A stretch of DNA of 11,290 nt from Bacteroidota bacterium (GTDB lineage Bacteria; Bacteroidota; Bacteroidia; Chitinophagales; Chitinophagaceae): assembly GCA_023423015.1 (NCBI GenBank), contig JAFAGE010000169.1, positions 1 through 11,290 of the forward strand. Direction: 5' to 3'. Below, in pieces: positions 1-6,176 of this stretch. The notes under the pieces were generated by a model. That model searched no databases, was not told where the DNA came from, and saw only the letters and a program-made list of their open reading frames with translations. Positions within the stretch are counted from its first letter, which is position 1; each line of letters opens with the position of its first letter. A program made the position numbers and the translations under genes.

Positions 1-61
1 CTGTATCCGTATTGCACGACGCGAGGATAAAGAGCACGATAATAAATAGAATACGATTCAT
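1..61 (-). CDS. N-terminus of a lipoprotein, truncated by the window edge
   Basis: Reading the minus strand from the ATG at 61-59 gives MNRILFIIVLFILASCNTDT, then the window ends. This is a textbook lipoprotein signal peptide: a short basic n-region (N-R), a hydrophobic core of about 12 residues, and a lipobox L-A-S-C with the lipidated cysteine at residue 16. The mature part is not visible, so the function is unknown. The gene is divergent from the dehydrogenase operon starting at 117, with 55 nt between the two start codons, so the promoters must share or overlap that gap. In related dehydrogenase systems the missing partner is a cytochrome c, which in Bacteroidota can be a lipoprotein, but nothing seen here shows that this is one. 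Confidence 0.75.
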   Translation of the reverse strand, partial: MNRILFIIVLFILASCNTDT

Positions 62-116
62 GTGGTGACCGCTAAATGGTTAATGGCGAAAGATAGAAAA
101 ATATTATCTTAATGGC
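62..116. promoter_or_regulatory. Divergent intergenic region with direct and inverted repeats
   Basis: This 55-nt gap separates two divergent starts and must hold both promoters. The octamer TTAATGGC occurs twice in the same orientation, at 80-87 and 109-116, and the second copy abuts the ATG at 117. Between them lies an inverted repeat, AAGATA (90-95) and TATCTT (105-110), with a 9-nt spacer. On the minus strand TATCTTTC partly resembles the Bacteroidota -7 box TAnnTTTG. No clear -33 box was identified and no SD precedes either ATG. An operator role for the repeats is only an inference. Confidence 0.3.
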
Positions 117-638
117 ATGAACAGGCGACACGCCATCAAACATCTCTCGCTTGCAGCAGGTAGCTTAATTGCACTGCCCGCATGGATGGTTTCCTGCGGC
201 ATGAGCGAAGCGAACGTTCACCCCACTTCTTTCAGTGCATCTCAACAGCAGTTGCTTGCCGCAGCCGCAGATGCCATCGTGCCTCCCGTAAGTGGAGTAG
301 GAGCTTTGTCGACAGAAACACCGGCCTTTCTTCAGAAACTATTCGACGACTGTTACGAAGAAGAAGCAAGAAGCAACATAAAAGAGAAGTTGGAAAGCCT
401 GGAGACTGCTGCAAAAAAGGAACACAATTCTTCCTTTGCAAAATGCACGCTTGAGCAACGGCAAAGCCTGTTATTGAAATTGAAAGAATCGTCCGACAAA
501 AAAGACAATGAATTTTTCGATACCATAAAGAGGGAAACGGTGCGGGGCTTTACCACTTCGCAAAAGGTGATGCAGGATTATCTTCATTATAAAGTTGCAC
601 CAGGATATTATCATGGTTGCGTTCCTGTTAAAGCATAA
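117..638 (+). CDS. Gluconate 2-dehydrogenase subunit 3 family protein (small, Tat-exported subunit)
   Basis: This 173-residue protein matches the Gluconate_2-dh3 type: an N-terminal export signal, then an alpha-helical domain beginning with the family-typical AAADAIVPPV segment (residues 49-58) and ending in the usual GYYHGCV-like tail (163-169). The signal has a twin arginine (R3-R4), a hydrophobic stretch at about 11-25 and Cys27 after M-V-S, so it is Tat-like and possibly lipidated; the lipobox is imperfect. In characterised FAD sugar dehydrogenases this subunit acts as chaperone and Tat hitch-hiker carrier for the catalytic subunit, which has no signal of its own. That fits here: the GMC gene starts 2 nt after this stop codon. 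The start at 117 is chosen because it gives a complete signal peptide. Family and role are well supported; the lipidation is not certain. Confidence 0.85.
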   Translation: MNRRHAIKHLSLAAGSLIALPAWMVSCGMSEANVHPTSFSASQQQLLAAAADAIVPPVSGVGALSTETPAFLQKLFDDCYEEEARSNIKEKLESLETAAKKEHNSSFAKCTLEQRQSLLLKLKESSDKKDNEFFDTIKRETVRGFTTSQKVMQDYLHYKVAPGYYHGCVPVKA

Positions 639-640
639 CT

Positions 641-2341
641 ATGCCGGATAAATTTGGCGACGTAGCGTCGCGCACTTTCGATGCGATTGTTATTGGCTCC
701 GGCGCAAGTGGCGGATGGGCAGCAAAAGAACTTTGCGATAAAGGAATTAAAACACTCGTACTTGAAAGGGGCCGGCAGATTGAACACGGAAAGGATTACA
801 CCACAGCTTCAAAAGCACCGTGGGAATTTGAATATCGCGGAAGCGTGACCCTGGCAAAGCGTCAGAATTACCAGGGTGCAAGATTTCTGCGCGCAGAAAC
901 ATTGCCCTTTGCATTAAAAGACGACGAACAACCCTTTGTGCAGGAAAAACCTTTTCGCTGGGTACGCGGATATCATGTGGGTGGAAAATCGCTGATGTGG
1001 GCGAGACAAACGCAACGATGGAGCGATTTCGATTTTGAAGGTCCTGCGCGCGATGGTTTTGCGGTAGACTGGCCTATCCGTTACAAAGACATTGAACCCT
1101 GGTACGCGCACGTTGAAAAATTTATTGGCGTTGCCGGGGCAAAAGACAATCTTGATGTGCTGCCGGACAGCGAAGTGATGCCTCCTTTTGAGATGAGTTG
1201 TATTGAGGACCATTTTAAAAAGTCCATATCTGAAAAGTATAAAGACCGTTATCTGATACAGGCACGCTGTGCACACATTACGGATCCGCAGGAAGTTCAT
1301 GTGCAGCAGGGAAGAACCCGTTGCCAGAACCAGGCAATGTGTAATCGTGGTTGTGTGTATGGCGGATATTTCAGCAGCAATGCGTCTACATTGCCATGGG
1401 CCATGAAAAGCGGTAATTTAACCGTGCGTCCTTTTTCAGTAGTTCATTCTGTTATTTACGATGAAAAAAAACAACGTGCATCGGGTGTGCGGGTGATTGA
1501 TGCTGAGTCGAAGGAAATGGTAGAATATTTTGCACGCGTGGTGTTTGTAAATGCATCTGCATTAAACAGCAATCTTATTTTGCTCAATTCAACATCTAAC
1601 CGTTTTCCAAACGGATTGGGTAACGATAATGGTTTATTAGGCAAATACATTTCGTGGCACAACTATCGCGGAAGAGCTAATGCTTCTTACTCCGGCTTCA
1701 CAGATAAAAGAACAGATGGACGAAATCCAAGCCACAGTTATATTCCGCGCTTCAGGAATGTTCGTAAGCAGGAAATGAACTTCCTGCGGGGTTATGCAGT
1801 TGGAGTGGGAGGTGGAAGAGGTTTCAACAACAACAATGACGTTATCGGTGTAGCGCTCACCAAACAAATATTGGAACCCGAATACGGCAATTGGCACATA
1901 AGCAGCTGGATGATGGGTGAATGTGTGCCCCTGGAAAAGAATCATGTGCGATTACACGCAGATCTGAAAGATAAGTACGGTATTCCGCAATTAATTGTAT
2001 CATGCGAGTGGAGTGAAAACGACGACCGGATGGTGGAAGATTACATGGCGCAGATGCAAGAAATGTTTGAAAATGCCGGCTTCACCAACATCAAGGCCGA
2101 AGATTCCAAATCCCCTCCGGGATCGGATATTCATGAGATGGGAGGTGTGCGTATGGGTCACGATCCAAAAACATCGTTACTGAACCGGTATAATCAATTG
2201 CACGCATGTAAGAATGTTTATGTGACCGATGGTGCTTGTATGACGTCGACCGGCACACAAAATCCAACACTTACTTTTATGGCCCTAACTGCCAGGGCAG
2301 CTAATCATGCAGTAGAAGAATTAAAAAAAGGAAATATTTAG
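641..2341 (+). CDS. GMC family FAD-dependent sugar/glycoside dehydrogenase, catalytic subunit
   Basis: This 566-residue protein is a GMC oxidoreductase. The N-terminal Rossmann motif GSGASG is at residues 19-24, followed by a ribose-binding Glu at 42 (LVLE). The C-terminal GMC domain has His498 (HEMGG) and Asn541 (TQNPTLT), 43 residues apart, matching the catalytic His/Asn pair. Cys228, Cys234 and Cys238 form C-X5-C-X3-C, the pattern that ligates a [3Fe-4S] cluster in bacterial FAD glucose dehydrogenase and related gluconate, fructose and glucoside 3-dehydrogenases. There is no signal peptide, which suits export bound to the Tat-carrying small subunit encoded 2 nt upstream. Electrons would normally leave through a cytochrome c subunit, which is absent from the window. 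The substrate cannot be read from sequence; glucoside 3-dehydrogenase activity is favoured because a TIM-barrel sugar isomerase/lyase follows. Confidence 0.9.
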   Translation: MPDKFGDVASRTFDAIVIGSGASGGWAAKELCDKGIKTLVLERGRQIEHGKDYTTASKAPWEFEYRGSVTLAKRQNYQGARFLRAETLPFALKDDEQPFVQEKPFRWVRGYHVGGKSLMWARQTQRWSDFDFEGPARDGFAVDWPIRYKDIEPWYAHVEKFIGVAGAKDNLDVLPDSEVMPPFEMSCIEDHFKKSISEKYKDRYLIQARCAHITDPQEVHVQQGRTRCQNQAMCNRGCVYGGYFSSNASTLPWAMKSGNLTVRPFSVVHSVIYDEKKQRASGVRVIDAESKEMVEYFARVVFVNASALNSNLILLNSTSNRFPNGLGNDNGLLGKYISWHNYRGRANASYSGFTDKRTDGRNPSHSYIPRFRNVRKQEMNFLRGYAVGVGGGRGFNNNNDVIGVALTKQILEPEYGNWHISSWMMGECVPLEKNHVRLHADLKDKYGIPQLIVSCEWSENDDRMVEDYMAQMQEMFENAGFTNIKAEDSKSPPGSDIHEMGGVRMGHDPKTSLLNRYNQLHACKNVYVTDGACMTSTGTQNPTLTFMALTARAANHAVEELKKGNI

Positions 2342-2363
2342 TCACGCTACAATAGTTATTATT

Positions 2364-3314
2364 ATGAATCAAAATGTGAATAGAGTTTTTGCCGCTTGCC
2401 GTTTGCCATTTGCTGATACGCGGCGAAGCCGGTCTCACCGCCGATTTAGCGTCGGCACCCTTTGCCGCTTGCTGGTAGCAACACTTGTGTTTTTCGTTAC
2501 GACTCCCGAGTTGCTGGCTCAATCCGGCAAACCCTTATTTACTGCACCACTGGGTATTCAAACATATTCGTTCCGCAAGTTTATTCCGAAAGACCTCGAA
2601 GGAACGCTTGATACCATGAAGGCAATGGGCTTTAAAGAAATTGAGGGTGGAGGCACGAGAAATGTGTCGCCCGAAGAGTTTCGCAAAATGTGTGAGAAAA
2701 GGGGAATGAAAGTGGTGTCGACAGGTGCAGGATTTGAAGAACTGGACCGTGCTCCCGATTCTGTTGCGATGCGCGCAAAAAAGCTGGGAGCAAAGTTCGT
2801 GATGTGCGCCTGGGTTCCTCACCAGAGAGGGGCGTTTAATCTCGATGATGCAAAAAAGGCGGTGGAGGTATTTAACCGTGCCGGAAAGGTTTTGAAGAGC
2901 CAGGGAGTTACACTTGCTTATCATGCACATGGCTACGAGCTGCAACCATACCAGAATGGAACCCTGCTCGATTACATATTCGAGAACACCAAACCCGAAG
3001 ACGTGTCGTTCGAAATGGACATTATGTGGATGCATTTTGGCGGAGCCAATCCTGCAGAACTGTTGAGGAAATACGGCAACCGATGGAAGCTGATGCACCT
3101 GAAAGATTTAAAGAAAGGAACACCCAAAGACCTTACGGGTTTGACTGATGAAGACAACGACGTGGCATTGGGAACAGGGGAACTCAACATACCTGAAATA
3201 TTAAAAGAAGCGAAGAGGGTAGGAGTTCAGCACTATTTCATCGAAGACGAAAGCAGCAATGTACACAACCAGGTTCGGCAGAGTATTGCATACCTGAAGA
3301 GCCTCAAAGAATAA
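2364..3314 (+). CDS. Secreted sugar phosphate isomerase/epimerase-like TIM-barrel protein
   Basis: The body of this 316-residue protein, from about residue 60, is a xylose-isomerase-like (AP endonuclease 2) TIM barrel. It opens with PLGIQTYSFR and carries likely metal or active-site positions at E94, H187/H189 (YHAHGYEL), E217/D219 (FEMDIMW), H245 (MHLKD) and E294 (FIEDE). A signal-peptide core at about 36-50 ends in LLAQ, so it should be periplasmic. Relatives next to sugar dehydrogenases act as isomerases or lyases on 3-keto sugars and glycosides, which fits the GMC gene ending 22 nt upstream. The N-terminus is odd: residues about 9-37 are encoded by heptamer repeats and short palindromes (2388-2474), giving an unusually long Arg-rich n-region. 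The true start may therefore differ, but no other in-frame ATG lies before the signal core. The fold is firm; the reaction is inferred. Confidence 0.85.
   Translation: MNQNVNRVFAACRLPFADTRRSRSHRRFSVGTLCRLLVATLVFFVTTPELLAQSGKPLFTAPLGIQTYSFRKFIPKDLEGTLDTMKAMGFKEIEGGGTRNVSPEEFRKMCEKRGMKVVSTGAGFEELDRAPDSVAMRAKKLGAKFVMCAWVPHQRGAFNLDDAKKAVEVFNRAGKVLKSQGVTLAYHAHGYELQPYQNGTLLDYIFENTKPEDVSFEMDIMWMHFGGANPAELLRKYGNRWKLMHLKDLKKGTPKDLTGLTDEDNDVALGTGELNIPEILKEAKRVGVQHYFIEDESSNVHNQVRQSIAYLKSLKE
2388..2474 (+). repeat. Composite heptamer/palindrome element inside a signal-peptide coding region
   Basis: Four period-7 units (TTTGCCG, CTTGCCG, TTTGCCA, TTTGCTG at 2388-2415) are followed by three small palindromes: CGGC-gaa-GCCG (2421-2431), CGGT-ctc-ACCG (2430-2440) and GCCGA-TTTAGCG-TCGGC (2440-2456). 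Two more heptamers follow (TTTGCCG, CTTGCTG at 2461-2474). The 12-mer TTTGCCGCTTGC appears at both ends, 73 nt apart. The element resembles the intergenic arrays elsewhere in the window, yet the reading frame stays open through it. It looks like repeat DNA incorporated into the 5' end of the isomerase-like gene. Confidence 0.6.
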
Positions 3315-3333
3315 CGCCACATACTTTATCGGG

Positions 3334-3359
3334 AGGTTTGCCGTTAATTGAACAAACCT
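3334..3359 (+). other. Inverted repeat after the sugar-oxidation operon
   Basis: AGGTTTG (3334-3340) and CAAACCT (3353-3359) form a perfect 7-bp stem around a 12-nt loop, 20 nt after the stop codon at 3314. An outer GGG/CCC pairing could extend it past a bulge. There is no T-tract, so an intrinsic terminator is not convincing. It ends 7 nt before the TTG start at 3367 and could instead affect translation of that gene. Confidence 0.3.
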
Positions 3360-3366
3360 GGACCCA

Positions 3367-3966
3367 TTGGATTTGAATCATTTCGTGGTGGGGGCAGCGT
3401 GTGCGGTTACAATATTATTCCTGGCGTTTATCATCCGACGCCGAAACCAGCTGCGGCGCCATTCACCACTACTTCCTTATTATTCTGAGAAATCGCCTGA
3501 AGCAAAAATCAGGGACGCAGTTGCCGCATTCGAATTTGAGAAATACGTGGTGGCAAGGTGCGACATGTCGCGATTTAATTTGTTTTACTGGAAAGGGAGC
3601 CGCGACATCAGCCACGACGCTTACATCAATCCTGTTCTTGAATTTGATTACCAGGAGAACACAGCAGTAGTTCCTTTCGCTATTGAATGCCGGTGGATGC
3701 GCGATTTTGAAAACAATGGAGTAATGTGGGCTACTTTTGATGAGATTGAGAAATATAAAAATTATGAACGTAGTTCATTGAGAACCGTGTTTGTGGTTAT
3801 CGGTGTTGGTGGCGAAACTTCTTATCCGAAGAATTTATTTATTGTGCCTCTTTCCAGGATACCCCGGCATATGGAGGTGCTCACGCTCGATTTCCTGGAA
3901 CAATTCAGGCGTACTGAGGCTGATGCACCATTCCAGTTTAGCAGGAATTCACTTCGCCTCGTGTAA
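3367..3966 (+). CDS. Membrane-anchored protein with a PD-(D/E)XK nuclease-like domain
   Basis: This 199-residue protein has one N-terminal transmembrane helix (about 6-23) followed by a basic stretch RRRNQLRR, placing the rest in the cytoplasm. The soluble part resembles restriction-endonuclease-like (PD-(D/E)XK) folds: a leading helix FEFEKYVVAR (55-64), a strand reaching D94 (VLEFDY), then AIECRW with E107 and R109. The D...E-X-(K) pattern thus has Arg in place of the usual Lys. A later VFVVIGVGG...LFIVPL segment fits the core strands of such proteins. No ATG is available upstream because an in-frame stop lies at 3349-3351, so TTG at 3367 is the most upstream start; TTG 3373 or the GTGs at 3385/3388 are alternatives. 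Substrate and role are unknown. The fold call is by eye and moderate; that this is a real gene is likely. Confidence 0.6.
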   Translation: MDLNHFVVGAACAVTILFLAFIIRRRNQLRRHSPLLPYYSEKSPEAKIRDAVAAFEFEKYVVARCDMSRFNLFYWKGSRDISHDAYINPVLEFDYQENTAVVPFAIECRWMRDFENNGVMWATFDEIEKYKNYERSSLRTVFVVIGVGGETSYPKNLFIVPLSRIPRHMEVLTLDFLEQFRRTEADAPFQFSRNSLRLV

Positions 3967-3994
3967 AAGAAAGTTGATTTTGTAAATTAGCTGC

Positions 3995-4285
3995 ATGAGC
4001 AAAGCAGCCGGAACACGCAAAACCTGCGCACAGGGTCATCAGTTCTACAAGAGCAGTGATTGTCCTGCTTGTCCCATTTGCGAATCGATGAAAAAACCTA
4101 CAGATGGATTTATGGCAAAACTTTCGGCTCCTGCACGGCGCGCATTGCAGAATGCCGGATTAATTGAGCCCGGTTTGGTAGCTGCAAAAACAGAAAAAGA
4201 AATTCTATCCCTTCATGGAATCGGCCCTTCTGCTATTCCCGTTCTTAAAAAAGAACTTGCAGAAAGAGGATTGAAGTTCAGTTGA
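3995..4285 (+). CDS. Small zinc-finger protein with RNA polymerase alpha C-terminal-like helix-hairpin-helix
   Basis: This 96-residue protein has two parts. The N-terminal part has metal-ligand candidates C11, H15, C23, C26 and C29 (the CPACPIC run), a small zinc-binding knuckle. The C-terminal part, about 40-95, resembles the RpoA C-terminal domain: APARRALQNAGL, then a helix-hairpin-helix around LHGIGPSAI (73-81). Such proteins are common in Bacteroidota and are usually named for the RpoA-C-terminal-like domain; they are not the alpha subunit itself. The domain suggests nucleic-acid or transcription-complex contact, but no function is established from this sequence. It starts with ATG 28 nt after the preceding stop and lies upstream of a potassium channel in the same orientation, without evident functional linkage. 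Confidence 0.8.
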   Translation: MSKAAGTRKTCAQGHQFYKSSDCPACPICESMKKPTDGFMAKLSAPARRALQNAGLIEPGLVAAKTEKEILSLHGIGPSAIPVLKKELAERGLKFS

Positions 4286-4344
4286 TGAATTCTGCTTACT
4301 TTCAATTGCCATTGTTGCGGATCATTTAAACCTGCTCGTTTCAT

Positions 4345-5172
4345 ATGAAATCAAAAAAGGAAACGGAAGGCAGTAAGTGGCAGATGAAATTGCACGAAAT
4401 CATTTACGAGTCGGATAAACCGGCGGGTAAGTTGTTTGATGTGGTGCTACTTGCCTTTATTCTCCTTAGTATACTTGTTGTGATGCTCGACAGCGTATCA
4501 CAACTCCATGCGCAGTATGGAGATGCGTTTTACATCATTGAGTGGGTATTTACCATCATCTTTACTATTGAATATATTCTTCGTTTAATCTGTATTCGCA
4601 GGCCGCTGAGGTATGTATTCAGTGTGCTGGGATTGATAGATCTTCTTGCAATAATTCCTACTTACCTCAGTTTTATTATTGCTGGTTCACAATCGCTCCT
4701 GGTTTTGCGTGCATTAAGGCTGCTAAGAATATTCAGGATATTCCGCCTCGTGCATTTTCTTTCGGAGATGCGTTTCCTGTCAGTTGCCATTTCAAACAGT
4801 CTCAGGAAGATCAGCATCTTTATTCTTGTTTTACTTACTGCGGTGGTTATTCTCGGATCCATCATCTACCTCGTAGAAGGCAGGCAGAATGGATTCACGA
4901 GCATACCACAATCGGTGTATTGGGCAATCGTGACCATCACTACAGTTGGTTATGGTGATATTGCGCCAGTAACGCCCCTGGGCAAGCTGATCGCAAGTTT
5001 TATCATGTTATTGGGATATGGCATCATTGCCGTGCCTACGGGTATAGTGACCACTGAAATGGCATTAGCAGCCCGTTCCAAAAAGCCCGACAATCGTGCA
5101 TGCCCCTCCTGCGGCCGCGAAGGCCACGATGCAGATGCGAAGTTTTGTAAGTTTTGTGGCGCAGAATTATAG
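4345..5172 (+). CDS. Voltage-gated potassium channel (ion transporter family) with C-terminal zinc ribbon
   Basis: This 275-residue inner-membrane protein has a six-helix Kv-type layout: S1 about 30-49, S2 62-83, S3 91-113, and S4 116-138 with Arg at every third position (122, 125, 128, 131, 134). S5 (about 152-177), a pore loop with the K+-selectivity filter TVGYGD (200-205), and S6 (about 212-236) follow. The S4 charge ladder argues for voltage sensing and the filter for K+ permeation. After S6, a short tail ends in CPSC (253-256) and CKFC (268-271), a four-cysteine zinc ribbon in place of a cytoplasmic RCK or cyclic-nucleotide domain. ATG 4345 gives a polar N-terminus ahead of S1. Its stop is immediately followed by a heptamer repeat array, with the rhomboid gene beyond. 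The call is firm; the role of the zinc ribbon is unknown. Confidence 0.93.
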   Translation: MKSKKETEGSKWQMKLHEIIYESDKPAGKLFDVVLLAFILLSILVVMLDSVSQLHAQYGDAFYIIEWVFTIIFTIEYILRLICIRRPLRYVFSVLGLIDLLAIIPTYLSFIIAGSQSLLVLRALRLLRIFRIFRLVHFLSEMRFLSVAISNSLRKISIFILVLLTAVVILGSIIYLVEGRQNGFTSIPQSVYWAIVTITTVGYGDIAPVTPLGKLIASFIMLLGYGIIAVPTGIVTTEMALAARSKKPDNRACPSCGREGHDADAKFCKFCGAEL

Positions 5173-5226
5173 GGCGGAGTAGGGAGGGCGCTTTCACCGC
5201 TCACTTTTCACCGCTCACCTCTGCAG
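5171..5226 (+). repeat. Heptamer repeat array A (purine arm then tandem 14-mers)
   Basis: It starts at the channel gene's stop codon. A purine-rich stretch (AGGGCGG, AGTAGGG, AGGGCGC, period 7) is followed by TTTCACCGCTCACT (5192-5205) and TTTCACCGCTCACC (5206-5219), identical at 13 of 14 positions and themselves made of two heptamers each. The TCACCGC word recurs, reverse-complemented as GCGGTGA, in the array at 7099-7237. The arms are partly complementary; no T-tract follows. Position and polarity match the other arrays in the window. Confidence 0.6.
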
Positions 5227-5268
5227 TGGCTTCTTAATTGCATACTTTTCAGGAACAATAAACAGCCA

Positions 5269-6030
5269 GTGATTCCCATAGCCGACGACAATTCAGACCG
5301 TAGCAGGACGCCATTTGTTAACTACCTGCTTCTCATTTTAAACATTATAGTGTTCCTCTATTTCCAGGGCATGGGCAGTAACCTGTACTTCACTATGGGA
5401 TTCTCGACGGTGCCCGCAGAGATTCTTTCGGGCCGGGACATTGTTACGGCAGAGCAACACCTTAAAGACATGATTACCGGGCAGCAGTATGTGTTACCCG
5501 GTTTACAGGTATCGCCTTCGCCAGTGTGGCTAACATTAATCACTTCTATGTTTATGCATGGGGGCTGGGCTCACCTGCTAGGAAATATGTTGTACCTGTG
5601 GATCTTTGGCGATAATCTCGAGAACCGCCTGGGCCATGTGAGATATTTATTGTTTTATCTGCTCACCGGCATTATTGCTTCGCTGGCGCATGTGTTCAGC
5701 ACATTTATAGTGGGGCAAGACATGCTTGCTCCAAGTCTCGGAGCTTCCGGTGCGATATCAGGTGTACTCGGAGGTTATATCAGTCTATTTCCACGACGCC
5801 AGGTAACGGTGCTTGTATTCTGGTTTTTCCTTAATGTTCCTGCCATTGTGGTATTAGGATTGTGGATCCTGTTGCAGATCGTCAGCGGCTTTGGTGCATT
5901 GGGCGAGGCAGCTGCCGGAGGCGGAATTGCCTACGCCGCTCACATCGGTGGATTTTTTGCAGGATTATTGCTCATCCGCGCATTCGCCCCTGCATTGAAA
6001 CCGGAAATACAAAGAAGAAGAAATTATTAG
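5269..6030 (+). CDS. Rhomboid family intramembrane serine protease
   Basis: This 253-residue multi-spanning membrane protein has the rhomboid signature: H97/H102 and N106 in MFMHGGWAHLLGNMLYLW (93-111), the nucleophile Ser160 in LGASGAISG (157-165), and the catalytic His225 in AYAAHIGG (221-228). The Ser/His dyad is intact, so it should cleave transmembrane substrates in the inner membrane. The start is GTG at 5269: it yields the MIPIADDNSDRSRTPFVNYL opening expected of this family, and no ATG precedes it in frame. A roughly 40-residue loop (41-80) after the first helix is typical of the longer bacterial members. It lies 96 nt downstream of the potassium channel, with heptamer array A between, so co-transcription is uncertain. 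Substrates are unknown. Confidence 0.93.
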   Translation: MIPIADDNSDRSRTPFVNYLLLILNIIVFLYFQGMGSNLYFTMGFSTVPAEILSGRDIVTAEQHLKDMITGQQYVLPGLQVSPSPVWLTLITSMFMHGGWAHLLGNMLYLWIFGDNLENRLGHVRYLLFYLLTGIIASLAHVFSTFIVGQDMLAPSLGASGAISGVLGGYISLFPRRQVTVLVFWFFLNVPAIVVLGLWILLQIVSGFGALGEAAAGGGIAYAAHIGGFFAGLLLIRAFAPALKPEIQRRRNY

Positions 6031-6087
6031 GACGGAGAACGGAGAACGAGAGCGGAGAACGCTCACTTCCCTATGCCCTATGTCTTC
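6031..6087 (+). repeat. Heptamer repeat array B (purine then pyrimidine units)
   Basis: It begins directly after the rhomboid stop codon. Units in strict 7-nt phase: ACGGAGA (6032), ACGGAGA (6039), ACGAGAG (6046), a purine-rich unit at 6053, then CGCTCAC (6060), TTCCCTA (6067), TGCCCTA (6074) and TGTCTTC (6081). GAGCG (6050-6054) and CGCTC (6060-6064) make a 5-bp hairpin at the junction of the arms. The TGCCCTA word recurs in the array at 9553-9622. Confidence 0.65.
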
Positions 6088-6116
6088 GTTAACGTAACTA
6101 TAAAACTTAAACTCCC

Positions 6117-6148
6117 TTTATTTCTTTCAACGCGCTGCAGTAATTTTA
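6117..6148 (+). promoter_or_regulatory. Possible Bacteroidota promoter of the short transcription unit
   Basis: TAATTTTA at 6141-6148 matches the Bacteroidota -7 consensus TAnnTTTG except for the last base. About 20 nt upstream is TTTA (6117-6120), a weak counterpart of the -33 TTTG box, with TTTC at 6121-6124 as an alternative. Transcription would start around 6153-6158, just ahead of the SD at 6164. Without mapped transcript ends this is a moderate guess. Confidence 0.35.
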
Positions 6149-6176
6149 CACCTTCACCAAAGAAAAGGAGGTATTC

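Noticed and set aside
914..1300. 128-codon minus-strand ORF
   Set aside because: It lies wholly inside the GMC oxidoreductase gene, on the opposite strand, without recognisable features.
2388..2472. Transposable element with target-site duplication
   Set aside because: The flanking 12-mers are themselves heptamer-repeat words, there is no transposase and the segment is under 100 nt; a repeat array with palindromes explains it better.
2535..3098. 187-codon minus-strand ORF
   Set aside because: It is antisense to the well-supported TIM-barrel gene, its product is rich in Cys and His as expected of a shadow frame, and no family is recognisable.
3334..3359. Intrinsic terminator of the first operon
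   Set aside because: The stem is only 7 bp with a 12-nt loop and no T-tract follows.
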